Below are positions 30,951 through 43,273 of a stretch of DNA of 64,000 nucleotides, one piece after another. The notes under the pieces were generated by a model, which was not told the origin of the DNA, did not search any database, and saw nothing but the letters and a program-made list of their open reading frames with translations. Position 1 is the stretch's first letter. The number at the start of each line of letters is the position of its first letter. The stretch is from Marinobacter litoralis (GTDB taxonomy: Bacteria > Pseudomonadota > Gammaproteobacteria > Pseudomonadales > Oleiphilaceae): NCBI RefSeq assembly GCF_003336705.1, contig NZ_QMDL01000001.1:1-64000 (forward strand), read 5' to 3'. The translations under genes were made by a program, and so were the position numbers.

Positions 30951-32108
30951 ATGTTTGAACTCGTCGATAATGTTCAACAAAGCGCAGTCATTAAGGTTGT
31001 CGGTGTTGGCGGTGGCGGTGGTAACGCCGTTCGTCACATGCTTAACAGCGACATTGAAGGCGTAGAATTTATTTGCGCCAACACAGACGCCCAGGCACTG
31101 ACAGACCTGGACGCTCGTCAAATCATTCAGCTGGGTGGCAACATCACCAAAGGGCTGGGTGCGGGTGCGAACCCGGAAGTAGGACGTCAGTCCGCTCTTG
31201 AAGATCGTGACCGCATCGCTGAAGCGCTGAGCGGTTCAGACATGGTATTTATTACCGCGGGCATGGGTGGCGGTACCGGTACCGGAGCAGCTCCGATCGT
31301 TGCCGAAGTGGCCCGCGAAATGGGTATTCTGACGGTGGCGGTGGTTACCAAGCCGTTCCAGTTTGAGGGTGGAAAGCGCATGAGTGTCGCTGAATCCGGC
31401 CTGAAAGAGCTGGAAGAAACCGTTGACTCATTGATCACCATCCCGAACGAAAAACTGCTGGCGGTCATGGGTAAGAAAACCAGTCTTCTGGACGCCTTCG
31501 CAGCAGCCAACGATGTTCTGCTGGGTGCCGTTCAGGGTATCGCCGATCTGATTACCCGTAACGGTATGATCAACGTCGACTTTGCCGACGTGAAGACGGT
31601 GATGTCCGAGATGGGTATGGCCATGATGGGTACCGCTCGCGCAACCGGCGAAAACCGTGCTCAGGAAGCTGCCGAAGCTGCCGTTCGCAGTCCGCTGCTT
31701 GAAGACGTTAACTTGCAGGGTGCGAAAGGTATTCTGGTTAACATCACCGCTGGTATGGACCTGAACTTGGGTGAGTTCACTGAAGTGGGTGACATTATCC
31801 GTGAATTTGCTTCCGAATCCGCCACGGTTGTTGTGGGTACTGTGATTGATCCGGAAATGACGGAAGAATTGAAGGTCACTGTTGTGGCGACCGGCCTGGG
31901 TGGTGATCGCGAAAAGCCGACCAAAGTGGTGGATAACTCCCGCACATTGGATGGCAAAACCGATTATAACCAGCTGGATCGTCCGGCCATTCTGCGTCGC
32001 CGCGCGGTTACACAAGGCAACGTAGCATTGGATCAGAGCAAAGAAAGCGAAGAGCAAGGCGTGGACTATCTCGATATTCCCGCATTCCTTCGTAGGCAGG
32101 CTGATTGA
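30951..32108 (+). CDS. ftsZ: Cell division protein FtsZ
   Basis: Tubulin-like GTPase that forms the division ring. The 385-residue protein has the GTP-binding VGVGGGGGNAV, the tubulin signature GGGTGTG (residues 106-112), and the catalytic T7 loop NVDFADV near residue 207. A linker is followed by the C-terminal DYLDIPAFLRRQAD peptide that binds FtsA, ZipA and other partners. A strong AAGGAG Shine-Dalgarno lies before ATG 30951. The 99-base gap from ftsA is the largest inside the cluster after ftsL and probably holds an ftsZ promoter. Confidence 0.98.
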   Translation: MFELVDNVQQSAVIKVVGVGGGGGNAVRHMLNSDIEGVEFICANTDAQALTDLDARQIIQLGGNITKGLGAGANPEVGRQSALEDRDRIAEALSGSDMVFITAGMGGGTGTGAAPIVAEVAREMGILTVAVVTKPFQFEGGKRMSVAESGLKELEETVDSLITIPNEKLLAVMGKKTSLLDAFAAANDVLLGAVQGIADLITRNGMINVDFADVKTVMSEMGMAMMGTARATGENRAQEAAEAAVRSPLLEDVNLQGAKGILVNITAGMDLNLGEFTEVGDIIREFASESATVVVGTVIDPEMTEELKVTVVATGLGGDREKPTKVVDNSRTLDGKTDYNQLDRPAILRRRAVTQGNVALDQSKESEEQGVDYLDIPAFLRRQAD

Positions 32109-32261
32109 TAGTCTGGCTCGATGCTGACAAATAGGCGCGCATTCGATACCGATGCAAGGTTGTAAGCCTTTGTCAAAGACGAGCTGGTTGATCATAGCCA
32201 TAGGCTATTGCATAAGTTAAGTAAACTTGTGCTGGTTAAATGGTGCTCAGTCTTGAATTCT

Positions 32262-32295
32262 GATATTCTTCGGGCAGTTTTTTGCTCAGAATATC
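32262..32295 (+). repeat. Inverted repeat in the ftsZ-lpxC gap
   Basis: GATATTCT (32262-32269) is exactly inverted as AGAATATC (32288-32295), 18 bases apart, within the 213-base ftsZ-lpxC gap and ending 26 bp before lpxC. It could be a leader hairpin or an operator. A weak TATTCT -10-like box overlaps the left arm. Nothing else is recognisable in the gap. Confidence 0.5.
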
Positions 32296-32321
32296 GCTCT
32301 TTTGTGACGGAATAATGACCG

Positions 32322-33239
32322 ATGATTAGACAACGCACACTCAAAAACACCATCCGCGCGACCGGTGTTGGCCTGCACTCAGGGGAAAAGGTTTACCTGA
32401 CTCTGAAACCGGCCCCGGTCGATGCCGGAATCATTTTCCGGCGCACGGACCTCGACCCAGTGGTTGAAATCCGTGCCTGTGCGGAAAATGTGGGTGAGAC
32501 CACGCTGTCCACGACGCTGGTAAAAGACGGTGTGCGTGTGGCAACAGTAGAGCATTTGCTGTCTGCTATGGCTGGTCTCGGAATCGATAACTGTTACGTA
32601 GAGCTAAGCGCTGCTGAAGTTCCGATTATGGACGGCTCGGCTGGCCCGTTCGTGTTCTTGCTGCAATCTGCAGGCATAGCCGAACAGGAAGCCGCCAAGC
32701 GCTTTATCCGTATCAAGCGGGAAGTGACCGTTGAAGAAGATGGCAAGAAAGCCACCTTCCTGCCTTTCGAAGGCTTCAAGGTCAGCTTTGGCATTGATTT
32801 CGATCACCCGGTATTCAAGGGCCGCGCCCAAACCGCAACGGTCGATTTCTCAAGCACGTCCTTCGTGAAAGAAGTGTCCCGTGCCCGTACGTTCGGATTC
32901 ATGCGTGATATCGAGAAACTGCGGGCCATGAACCTGGCCCTCGGCGGTAGTGTCGATAACGCGATTGTGGTTGATGACTACAAAATCCTGAACGAAGACG
33001 GTTTGCGTTACGACGACGAGTTCGTCAAACACAAAGTATTGGACGCAATCGGGGATTTGTACCTGCTTGGCAACAGTTTGATTGGTGAGTTCCGTGGTGT
33101 GAAATCAGGCCACGATTTAAACAACAAGCTGCTGCGCAAGCTCAAAGCTGAAGAAGAATCGTGGGAAGTCGTGACCTTCGAAGACGAAGCGACGGCTCCG
33201 ATTTCTTACATGAAGCCAGTGCTGGCGGTCGAGGGCTAA
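32322..33239 (+). CDS. lpxC: UDP-3-O-acyl-N-acetylglucosamine deacetylase
   Basis: Zinc enzyme for the committed step of lipid A synthesis. The 305-residue protein is the E. coli length. It starts [21 protein letters not shown]. The zinc ligands are His78 ([12 protein letters not shown]), His237 and Asp241 ([15 protein letters not shown]). The catalytic His264 lies in [10 protein letters not shown], and [10 protein letters not shown] is intact. As in E. coli and Pseudomonas it closes the dcw cluster after ftsZ. In enterics the protein level is set by FtsH proteolysis through the C-terminus; here the tail ends differently (AVEG). Confidence 0.98.
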   Translation: MIRQRTLKNTIRATGVGLHSGEKVYLTLKPAPVDAGIIFRRTDLDPVVEIRACAENVGETTLSTTLVKDGVRVATVEHLLSAMAGLGIDNCYVELSAAEVPIMDGSAGPFVFLLQSAGIAEQEAAKRFIRIKREVTVEEDGKKATFLPFEGFKVSFGIDFDHPVFKGRAQTATVDFSSTSFVKEVSRARTFGFMRDIEKLRAMNLALGGSVDNAIVVDDYKILNEDGLRYDDEFVKHKVLDAIGDLYLLGNSLIGEFRGVKSGHDLNNKLLRKLKAEEESWEVVTFEDEATAPISYMKPVLAVEG

Positions 33240-33250
33240 GGCGGGAGGCC

Positions 33251-33703
33251 TTAATCTCGGACGTGGCTTGCGAGTTTTTCGAGAACCTCGCGTAGAGCTT
33301 TATCCTTCGTGTGCCCGGCTTCCTCTGCGAGGAGTCGGGCATTTTCTTTGCTGAGAGGCACCTTTTCGGCTTTTTTGCGAGCCTTGTACCGGGCAGGCGC
33401 GACTTTGACGCGCACCTTCCAGACAAATCGGAAGAGCTCGTTTTCCCTCAAGGCCTCCATAATTTCATGTTGGCGGAACCTCAGCCGGGTGGCTTTGCTG
33501 GCGGTATCTGTTGACAGCACCAACTCTCCATCCTGGCAGGCTACAAAACGAGTGCCTTCCGTAAGCCCTTCAGGAATAGCCGCGAGCACAATCTGCTCAG
33601 CCTCGAGGTGCATGCCGGCTTTCGCGACAAGTTGTTTAAGGGTTGTCCCGGAGCTTGACGAAACTGTGCTGAAGATCATTTTTTGATCGTTTTTTTTGCT
33701 CAT
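33251..33703 (-). CDS. dciA: DUF721 protein, DciA-type replicative helicase loader
   Basis: Predicted DciA, the loader of DnaB helicase in bacteria that lack DnaC or DnaI. The 150-residue protein has a DUF721 KH-like core at about residues 20-100 (LKQLVAKAG, then VLAAIPEGLTEGT, LVLSTDTASKATRLRFRQHEIMEAL), followed by a basic, probably disordered tail rich in Lys and Ala. It is convergent with lpxC, only 11 bp apart, the same location as in Pseudomonas (next to lpxC and secA). The helicase-loading role is known for the family and inferred here. Confidence 0.82.
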   Translation of the reverse strand: MSKKNDQKMIFSTVSSSSGTTLKQLVAKAGMHLEAEQIVLAAIPEGLTEGTRFVACQDGELVLSTDTASKATRLRFRQHEIMEALRENELFRFVWKVRVKVAPARYKARKKAEKVPLSKENARLLAEEAGHTKDKALREVLEKLASHVRD

Positions 33704-33805
33704 TGCCGGGTTTTGCTCGACTCTGCGGTTTACGATTGGTTACACTTCGGCACGTTTTATGCGTAGCGTCTATTACACGGCCGTTTTACATTGTGATGGA
33801 AGGCA

Positions 33806-34876
33806 ATGTCTACCGGATGCTACGACTTTTTTCAGTGCGTAGTTGTTGCTAAGGATAGCAGACCCGCTCGGAAATTCTCCGGGTCGCAGCACTACATGGA
33901 TATGGTTGCGACTCCCTATATGACACCGAACGACGATATGAATGTAATTTTCGTTGGCAAAAGCCATGGGCAGCCCCGGACGCTGAACCTTAACGCAGCT
34001 ACGATAGCCGGCCTGTTTTTGGGCGTGATGGCGGTGGTGCTTGCCGCGGGTTGGGGGGGCTATCGCTTTGCCATGGAAAGAGTGGCAGCAGCGGAACCGA
34101 CCGAATCTGAGCTGGTGGCTGAATGGCGGGCAAAGCTGCAAGAACAAAAAGCTGAAATGGACCGGGTGCGGCAGGATGTTGATCTGCAGATCGATGCCCT
34201 GACTCTGCGGCTGGGCCGTATTCAGGGCAGTTTATTGCGGCTGGATGCTCTGGGGCAGCGGTTTGTTGAGTCCGGTATTGTGACCAGCGACGAGTTTAAT
34301 TTTGATCAGCCCGCTGCAGTGGGCGGTCCGGAAGAGGGTGGGCTGTCGGCAGATTCCTTCAGTGCGCCTGAACTGACCGATATGATCGATCAGATCGAAG
34401 CGCAAATTGAAGATCGCGAAAAGCAATTACGCCTGTTGGAAAAGGTGGCTTCGCGCCAGAAGCTGGAAGACGATTTATACGTTCAGGGGCGCCCGATCAC
34501 CTGGGGTTGGCTGTCGTCGAAGTATGGCTACCGGTCTGATCCTTTCACCGGAAAGCGCACTTGGCACAGCGGTGTAGATCTTGCCGGTAAAGATGGCAGC
34601 GATATCATCGCCGTTGCCAGTGGCGTGGTTACCTACGCGGATGAGCGTTACGGTTACGGCAATTTGGTGGAGATTGATCATGGCGAAGGGCTGGTGACTC
34701 GTTACGCCCACGCCAAAACGATCAAAGTGAAGGTTGGCGAAATTGTCCAAAAGGGGCAGAGTGTTGCGCTAATGGGCAGTACCGGTCGCTCTACCGGCCC
34801 GCACGTACATTTTGAAGTTATCCGCAACGGAAAACCCGAAAACCCCGAAAAATATATCCGCCGCGCAAGCCGCTGA
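33806..34876 (+). CDS. M23-family metallopeptidase, membrane-anchored
   Basis: Peptidoglycan endopeptidase or EnvC-like LytM protein. The C-terminal LytM domain (about residues 232-350) has SSKYGYRSDPFTGKRTWHSGVDLAG, with the zinc-ligand His and Asp, and RYAHAKT and GPHVHFEVIRNG with the HxH motif. All four metal positions seem present, so it may be an active enzyme. A single N-terminal membrane helix (about residues 66-87) and a coiled-coil region (about 100-215) precede it. The start is uncertain: ATG 33806 has GGAAGG nearby, but family similarity begins at MNVIFVGKSHG (ATG 33938). Lies between dciA and secA as in Pseudomonas. Confidence 0.88.
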   Translation: MSTGCYDFFQCVVVAKDSRPARKFSGSQHYMDMVATPYMTPNDDMNVIFVGKSHGQPRTLNLNAATIAGLFLGVMAVVLAAGWGGYRFAMERVAAAEPTESELVAEWRAKLQEQKAEMDRVRQDVDLQIDALTLRLGRIQGSLLRLDALGQRFVESGIVTSDEFNFDQPAAVGGPEEGGLSADSFSAPELTDMIDQIEAQIEDREKQLRLLEKVASRQKLEDDLYVQGRPITWGWLSSKYGYRSDPFTGKRTWHSGVDLAGKDGSDIIAVASGVVTYADERYGYGNLVEIDHGEGLVTRYAHAKTIKVKVGEIVQKGQSVALMGSTGRSTGPHVHFEVIRNGKPENPEKYIRRASR

Positions 34877-34900
34877 TTTCATTCCCGTGAAGCCCTCCTT

Positions 34901-34928
34901 TTGTCCTTCGCCTAAATAAGGTTAGAAT
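34901..34928 (+). promoter_or_regulatory. Probable sigma70 promoter of secA
   Basis: TTGTCC (34901-34906) and TAGAAT (34923-34928), 16 bp apart, 38 bp before the secA start. No SecM-like arrest gene lies upstream. Confidence 0.6.
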
Positions 34929-34965
34929 GCCGGCTTCCTCCGTTTAACTGAAGAAGCCGTGGTCT

Positions 34966-37698
<2,733 letters not shown>

Positions 37699-37723
37699 AC
37701 CGACACCAAAACGCACGAACCAG

Positions 37724-37764
37724 AACCCGCAAACTGCCTGACCGTGAGCAGCTTGCGGGTTTTG
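37724..37764 (+). terminator. Rho-independent terminator after secA
   Basis: AACCCGCAA pairs with TTGCGGGTT, with an additional CTGC/GCAG pair inside, followed by a short T-run. It separates secA from argJ. Confidence 0.8.
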
Positions 37765-37800
37765 TCGTTTACAGATTGGCGCTAATTCAAGGAGACAAGC

Positions 37801-39018
37801 ATGGCGGTAGGTCCCGGAACTTTGCCGGAGTTTCATTCGGTAGCAGGGGTTAAAATCGGTATTGCCAGTGCTGGCATCAAGAAGCCTGGCCGTAAGGATG
37901 TTGTTGTGTTTGAGCTGGCCCCCGAGGCCCGGGTAGCCGGCATCTTCACCCAGAACCAGTTCTGCGCGGCCCCTGTCGTGCTGAGCCGACGTCATCTGGC
38001 AAGTGCAGCACCTCGTTATCTACTGATCAACACGGGTAACGCCAACGCTGGTACCGGCGATGCCGGGCTGGTGAATGCGGAACGTTGCTGTGCGGCACTC
38101 GCAGAAAAAGCCGGCGTGGATACAGTCAATGTGCTGCCATTCTCCACCGGTGTGATTGGTGAACCCCTGCCAGTGGAAAAAATCGTAGGGGCGTTGCCGG
38201 AAGCGCTGGCGGATACCCGCGAAGACCGCTGGGCAGAAGCGGCCAGTGGCATTATGACGACCGACACCCGGCCGAAAGGTGCGTCCTGCCAGATTGATTT
38301 GGACGGCCACAAGGTTACGATCTCGGGCATCAGTAAGGGCGCCGGTATGATTCGCCCGAACATGGCGACCATGCTTGGCTTCATTGCTACCGATGCCAAG
38401 GTGGCGCCCGAGGCGTTGCAGACATTGGCCTCTGAGTTGGGAGAGAAGTCCTTTAACCGGATTACCATCGACAGCGATACCTCCACCAACGATGCCTGCA
38501 TGCTGATTGCCAGCGGTTGCTACGATGGGCCTGAAATTACCGAGGATAGCCCGCTGTTTGCCAAGCTTAAAGAAGCCTTGCGCACGGTGTACCTGGACCT
38601 GGCCCATGCCATTGTTCGGGACGGTGAGGGTGCTACCAAGTTTGTCACGATCGATGTGTCGGGCGCCGCAAGCCAGCAAGAAGCTTTGGATGTGGCGTAC
38701 ACGGTGGCTCACTCTCCACTGGTGAAGACCGCGCTTTACGCCTCAGACCCGAACTGGGGCCGGATTCTGGCTGCGGTTGGTCGTGCAGGTGTTGCTGATC
38801 TGAACCTGAAGGCTCTGGAGATTTATCTGGGCGATGTGTGCTTGGTGCGTGATGGCGGCCGGGCGGATGACTATTCCGAGGAACGTGGTCAGGCGGTGAT
38901 GGATCAGGAAGAAATTACCATCGCGATTGACCTCAAGCGTGGCGATGTTCGCGAGACGGTATGGACCTGCGATTTTTCCCATGACTATGTGACCATCAAT
39001 GCCGAATACCGCAGCTAA
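37801..39018 (+). CDS. argJ: Bifunctional glutamate N-acetyltransferase / amino-acid acetyltransferase
   Basis: Arginine synthesis: transfers acetyl from N-acetylornithine to glutamate, and in bifunctional forms from acetyl-CoA. The 405-residue precursor is cut autocatalytically before a Thr into two chains. The cleavage region is GAGMIRPNMATMLG (about residues 181-194), with the nucleophile Thr after Ala. Other segments are NTGNANAGTGDAG, MTTDTRPKGAS and SDPNWGRILAAVGRAGV. An AAGGAGA Shine-Dalgarno precedes ATG 37801. The end overlaps the Nudix fusion gene by 20 bp. Confidence 0.97.
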   Translation: MAVGPGTLPEFHSVAGVKIGIASAGIKKPGRKDVVVFELAPEARVAGIFTQNQFCAAPVVLSRRHLASAAPRYLLINTGNANAGTGDAGLVNAERCCAALAEKAGVDTVNVLPFSTGVIGEPLPVEKIVGALPEALADTREDRWAEAASGIMTTDTRPKGASCQIDLDGHKVTISGISKGAGMIRPNMATMLGFIATDAKVAPEALQTLASELGEKSFNRITIDSDTSTNDACMLIASGCYDGPEITEDSPLFAKLKEALRTVYLDLAHAIVRDGEGATKFVTIDVSGAASQQEALDVAYTVAHSPLVKTALYASDPNWGRILAAVGRAGVADLNLKALEIYLGDVCLVRDGGRADDYSEERGQAVMDQEEITIAIDLKRGDVRETVWTCDFSHDYVTINAEYRS

Positions 39019-39991
39019 CCGTTTGTCTGTGCCTAAGCAGGTTCATGTTGCCGTTGCAGTGATTATCCGGAACGGTCGCGTGCTGATCGCGCGCCGCCCG
39101 GATCATGTCCATCAGGGCGGCTTGCTGGAGTTCCCCGGTGGTAAGGTGGAGCAGGGGGAAAGTGTTCAGCAGGCACTGGTGCGCGAGATTGAGGAAGAAA
39201 CCGGGTTAACGGTGCCTTTGGAGAGTCTTCAGCCGGTTATTGGTATTCGTCACGACTACGGTGACAAGCAGGTTTTTCTGGATGTCTGGAAAACCTCGGC
39301 CGCAAAAGGCGAACCCGAGGGCCGGGAGGGCCAGCCGATCGATTGGATGCGGCCTGATGCGTTGCAGGATGAAGACTTCCCGGCTGCTAACAGGCCAATC
39401 ATTCGGGCCTTGAGCTTACCCGGGAATCTACCGATAACCGGCGCTATGGCATCGTGGGAAAATGGTCGGGATCGTTTTGTTGCGGCATTGCCTTCGCTCA
39501 AATCCGGGTTGGTTGTGTTGCGGGCGCCAGAGTTGCCGGCTCATGATTACCGGCAGTTAGCGCAGGCAGTCCTGGCCGAGAGCGAAGGTTCCGGAGTAGG
39601 CGTGTTGCTGCACGGCTGTCCGGATTTAGCCGCCGAGTTTCCAGAAGCGGCAGGGGTGCACTTGCCTTGGCGTGAAGCTGAAGGGCTGCCTGAGCGCCCT
39701 GTGCCTGTGAATCGGTTGTTGGGTGTGTCTTGCCATAGCGCTGACCAATTGCGCCAGGCAGAGCGTCTGGGCGCGGACTACGCGGTATTTGGGCCAGTCT
39801 TGCCAACGGCCAGCCACCCCGGTGAACCGGGCTTGGGTTGGGAGGAGTTCGAGCGGCAGGTATCGATGGCCGTGGTCCCCGTTTATGGATTGGGTGGCTT
39901 GGCGCTTGAGCATCAAACTCAGGCGCAGGCATGTGGCGGTCAAGGTGTTGCAGGCATCAGTTTCTGGTGGCCGTCCCATGATGATCGGTAG
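38999..39991 (+). CDS. Nudix hydrolase fused to a ThiE/TenI-like domain
   Basis: The 330-residue protein has a MutT-like N-terminal domain (about residues 15-140). Its full Nudix box GGKVEQGESVQQALVREIEEETGL is seen in parts as GGKVEQGES and REIEEETGL, matching Gx5Ex7REUXEEXGU. From about residue 150 a thiamine-phosphate-synthase-like domain follows with GVHLPW, GVSCHSADQLRQAERLGADYAVFGPV and VYGLGGL. This two-domain form is known in Pseudomonas next to argJ and secA; a role for the second domain is not established. The ATG at 38999 overlaps argJ by 20 bp; GTG 39029 is an alternative. Likely removes oxidised nucleotides such as 8-oxo-dGTP. Confidence 0.85.
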   Translation: MPNTAANRLSVPKQVHVAVAVIIRNGRVLIARRPDHVHQGGLLEFPGGKVEQGESVQQALVREIEEETGLTVPLESLQPVIGIRHDYGDKQVFLDVWKTSAAKGEPEGREGQPIDWMRPDALQDEDFPAANRPIIRALSLPGNLPITGAMASWENGRDRFVAALPSLKSGLVVLRAPELPAHDYRQLAQAVLAESEGSGVGVLLHGCPDLAAEFPEAAGVHLPWREAEGLPERPVPVNRLLGVSCHSADQLRQAERLGADYAVFGPVLPTASHPGEPGLGWEEFERQVSMAVVPVYGLGGLALEHQTQAQACGGQGVAGISFWWPSHDDR

Positions 39992-40020
39992 GCTGAAACT
40001 AAATTCAGAGGGAGCCAAGC

Positions 40021-40509
40021 GTGAGCAAACTGACCCATCTTGATGAGAAAGGTGAAGCGCGAATGGTAGACGTGACGGAAAAGGCCGTCACCGAACGTGA
40101 AGCGCGGGCCGAGGCAACGGTGCGTATGCTGCCGGAAACTCTCAGAATGATTGTCGATGGCGAGCACCCGAAGGGCGATGTGTTGGCTACGGCCCGAATT
40201 GCGGGCATCATGGCGGCCAAGAAAACCCATGATTTGATTCCGCTTTGCCATGCCTTGAATCTGACCTCCACCAAAGTGCTGTTGTCTGCGGGTGCTGACG
40301 GTGCGTCAGTTCATATTGAAACCCGCTGCAAGCTGTCTGGCCAGACCGGTGTCGAGATGGAAGCGTTGACGGCCGCCTCGGTGGCGGCGCTTACGCTCTA
40401 CGATATGTGTAAGGCTGTGGATAAAGGGATGGTGGTCGATAACGTTCGGCTGCTGGAAAAAAAAGGCGGCCGTTCCGGTCATTGGTTGGCTGAGACTACG
40501 CCCAGCTAG
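40021..40509 (+). CDS. moaC: Cyclic pyranopterin monophosphate synthase
   Basis: Molybdenum cofactor step converting the MoaA product to cyclic pyranopterin monophosphate. The 162-residue protein starts at GTG 40021 as [18 protein letters not shown]. It contains [40 protein letters not shown] and the C-terminal [12 protein letters not shown]. All are standard MoaC. No moaA, moaB, moaD or moaE is nearby, so the cofactor genes are dispersed. ribA follows 52 bp later. Confidence 0.97.
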   Translation: MSKLTHLDEKGEARMVDVTEKAVTEREARAEATVRMLPETLRMIVDGEHPKGDVLATARIAGIMAAKKTHDLIPLCHALNLTSTKVLLSAGADGASVHIETRCKLSGQTGVEMEALTAASVAALTLYDMCKAVDKGMVVDNVRLLEKKGGRSGHWLAETTPS

Positions 40510-40561
40510 CGGCCACGTGATAGAATGCCCGCCCCATTTGTCAGAACCACGAGGAATTACA

Positions 40562-41173
40562 GTGGCTGTTCGTTACATTGAGACCTGCCGTTTGCCTACC
40601 CCCTTTGGTGTCTTCGATATGCACGGCTTTGAAGAGATCGAAACCGGGAAGGAACACGTGGCCCTGACGTTGGGTGATATCAGCACCGATGAGCCGGTGC
40701 TGGCAAGAACGCATTCCGAGTGCCTGACCGGTGATGCGCTTTATAGCATGCGCTGCGATTGCGGCTACCAGCTTGAAGAAGCCTTGCGCAGTATTGCGCG
40801 AGAAGGTCGTGGTTTGTTGATGTACCTTCGCCAGGAAGGTCGCGGCATTGGCCTGTTGAATAAAATCAGGGCTTATCGCTTGCAAGATCAAGGCGCTGAT
40901 ACGGTTGAAGCCAATGAGCAGCTGGGGTTTGGCGCAGATTTGCGGGATTACAGCATGTGTCAGGACATGTTGAAGCACTTGGGCATCGGTCGTTTGAAAT
41001 TGATGACCAATAACCCGAGGAAGGTGAAGGCGCTTGAGTCTTACGGTGTGAATATCGTTGAGCGGGTGCCCCTGCATGTGGGCCGAAACCCCCACAACGA
41101 ACACTACCTCAATACCAAGCAAAGCAAGCTTGGACACTGGCTTGAAACCCATCAGGACGACGACCCGGCCTGA
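40562..41173 (+). CDS. ribA: GTP cyclohydrolase II
   Basis: First enzyme of the riboflavin pathway, opening GTP to 2,5-diamino-6-ribosylamino-4(3H)-pyrimidinone 5'-phosphate. From GTG 40562, with AGGA at 8 bp, the product is 203 residues. The zinc-binding cysteines are in the [15 protein letters not shown] segment (about residues 54-68). [16 protein letters not shown] and [12 protein letters not shown] follow, as expected. The open frame extends to 40517 but adds a non-family N-terminus. A TAGAAT at 40521-40526 could be its -10. It is followed by a terminator. Confidence 0.96.
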   Translation: MAVRYIETCRLPTPFGVFDMHGFEEIETGKEHVALTLGDISTDEPVLARTHSECLTGDALYSMRCDCGYQLEEALRSIAREGRGLLMYLRQEGRGIGLLNKIRAYRLQDQGADTVEANEQLGFGADLRDYSMCQDMLKHLGIGRLKLMTNNPRKVKALESYGVNIVERVPLHVGRNPHNEHYLNTKQSKLGHWLETHQDDDPA

Positions 41174-41186
41174 TTTGTCTTGAAAT

Positions 41187-41217
41187 AAAAAAACGCTGGC
41201 CGAGGCCAGCGTTTTTT
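41187..41217. terminator. Bidirectional terminator between ribA and dxs
   Basis: A-run, stem CGCTGGC with GCCAGCG around a CGAG loop, and a T-run. Its symmetry serves both convergent genes. Confidence 0.93.
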
Positions 41218-43147
41218 ATTTGGCGGCGCTAACCGGCCGTTCGAGCATGCGCTCCAGCCGCCCTGCGATCGCGTTTTTGATTCCTTCAGCATCCAATCCG
41301 CATTCGGCCAGCAGCTCCGACGGTTTACCGTGGTCAACAAACCGGTCGGGTAGGCCGAGATGCATGACGGGCAAGGTCACTTCATTGGCGCATAGGAACT
41401 CAGTGACTGCACTGCCTGCGCCGCCTGCTATCGCATTCTCTTCCAGAGTAACGAGTAAGTCGTGCTGTTCAGCAAGTTCCAGTACCAGAGCTTCATCCAG
41501 TGGTTTAACGAAGCGCATGTCGGCAACCGTGGCATTCAGCTCTTCAGCCGCTCTTAATGCGGGCTCGAGTAGTGGGCCAAAGTTCAGGATAGCAATGCGT
41601 GCCCCTTCACGAATGCGGCGGCCTTTTCCGATCGGTAACGAGGTCAGCTCTTGCGAGATCTCGGCGCCCGGTCCCGTTCCTCGGGGGTAACGAACCGCTG
41701 CAGGGCCTTCGTGTACTAGCCCGGTATGCAGCAGTTGGCGGGTTTCGTTTTCGTCGGACGGGGTCATGATGACCATGCCGGGGATGCAGCGCAGATAGCT
41801 GATGTCGAACGCGCCTGCGTGAGTTGGGCCGTCTTCACCCACCAGTCCGGCGCGGTCTATCGCAAACAGAACATCGAGGTCCTGAATGGCAACGTCATGA
41901 ACTAGCTGATCGTAGCCCCGCTGCAGGAAGGTTGAATAAATGGCGACAACCGGCTTGGCACCATCACAGGCAAGCCCGGCGGCCAGTGTCACTGCATGCT
42001 GTTCGGCAATGGCAACGTCGAAATAACGATCCGGGAAGCGTTCGGAGAAGGCCAGCAAATCCGAACCTTCGCACATGGCCGGCGTAATGCCGACAATGCG
42101 TTCGTCCTGTTCTGCGGCATCACACAGCCATTGGCCGAACACGTTGGCGTACTTGGGGCTGGCCGGTTTTGGGGCTACCGGTTCCGGCTTGTTGGCCGGT
42201 ACTGGCTCAATTTTATTGATGGCGTGGTAGCCGATCGGGTCCGCTTCGGCGGGCGCAAAGCCTTTACCTTTAGTGGTCACGATGTGCAAAAACTGCGGGC
42301 CGTCGAGATCCCGGATGTTCTCCAGAGTTTCTACCAGTAACGGCAGGTCATGACCATCAATGGGGCCGATGTAGTTGAAGCCCAGTTCTTCGAAGAGGGT
42401 GCCGGGGGCGATCATGCCCTTGAAGTGCTCTTCGGTCTTTTTCGCCAGCGCCATCAGATTGGGGGTGCCAGCGAGCACTTTTTTGCTACCGTCGCGAACC
42501 TGATTGTAGGTGCGGCTCGCCAGCAACTTGGCAAAATAGTTAGACAGGCCGCCAACGTTGCGTGAAATCGACATGTCGTTGTCGTTCAGGATCACCAGCA
42601 TGTCAGCGTGTAGATGGCCCGCGTGGTTCAAGGCTTCAAATGCCATGCCTGCAGTCATTGCGCCGTCACCAATCACGGCGATGCTCTTGCGACCGGTGTT
42701 CTGCATGCGTGCCGCGATGGCCATGCCCAGGGCGGCGCTGATCGAGGTGCTCGAATGTCCCACGCCAAAGGTGTCGTATTCGCTCTCGGCCCGTTTTGGA
42801 AAGCCGGCAAGGCCGCCTTTGCGGCGAATGCTGCCCATCTGCTCCCGGCGACCGGTCAGGATTTTATGGGGGTAAGCTTGGTGCCCCACATCCCACACCA
42901 GGCGGTCTTCCGGCGTGTTAAATACGTAATGCAGGGCAACACTTAGCTCCAGAACACCCAAGCCGGCACCAAAGTGCCCGCCGGTTTGGCCCACTGTCCA
43001 AAGCAGGAACGACCGAAGTTCCCTGGCCAGTTGGGGCAGATTCTCCGGTGGCAGTTCACGTAATTGAGCTGGAGCGTCAATACGGTCCAGCAGCGGTGTG
43101 TTGGGCCGCTGTGAGGGGATTTCCCTGAAGATATAAGTGTCCTGCAT
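41216..43147 (-). CDS. dxs: 1-deoxy-D-xylulose-5-phosphate synthase
   Basis: First step of the MEP pathway for isoprenoids: thiamine-diphosphate-dependent condensation of pyruvate and glyceraldehyde 3-phosphate. The 643-residue protein has [21 protein letters not shown] (about residues 58-78), the ThDP-binding [31 protein letters not shown], the Glu/His [13 protein letters not shown], and [15 protein letters not shown]. Full length. xseB-ispA-dxs is the usual gene order, though a 126-base gap separates ispA and dxs here. Confidence 0.97.
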   Translation of the reverse strand: MQDTYIFREIPSQRPNTPLLDRIDAPAQLRELPPENLPQLARELRSFLLWTVGQTGGHFGAGLGVLELSVALHYVFNTPEDRLVWDVGHQAYPHKILTGRREQMGSIRRKGGLAGFPKRAESEYDTFGVGHSSTSISAALGMAIAARMQNTGRKSIAVIGDGAMTAGMAFEALNHAGHLHADMLVILNDNDMSISRNVGGLSNYFAKLLASRTYNQVRDGSKKVLAGTPNLMALAKKTEEHFKGMIAPGTLFEELGFNYIGPIDGHDLPLLVETLENIRDLDGPQFLHIVTTKGKGFAPAEADPIGYHAINKIEPVPANKPEPVAPKPASPKYANVFGQWLCDAAEQDERIVGITPAMCEGSDLLAFSERFPDRYFDVAIAEQHAVTLAAGLACDGAKPVVAIYSTFLQRGYDQLVHDVAIQDLDVLFAIDRAGLVGEDGPTHAGAFDISYLRCIPGMVIMTPSDENETRQLLHTGLVHEGPAAVRYPRGTGPGAEISQELTSLPIGKGRRIREGARIAILNFGPLLEPALRAAEELNATVADMRFVKPLDEALVLELAEQHDLLVTLEENAIAGGAGSAVTEFLCANEVTLPVMHLGLPDRFVDHGKPSELLAECGLDAEGIKNAIAGRLERMLERPVSAAK

Positions 43148-43273
43148 CAGCTCGGGTCTTTCTCGAAAATATGAGTTCTCTGGCGGGCCATTATAGGGAA
43201 CAGCGGAGGCTGTTTCATGCTTCCCGGGCCAGATGTTACAAAACGGCGCATTGCCATGTGTTCATGCGGGGCG

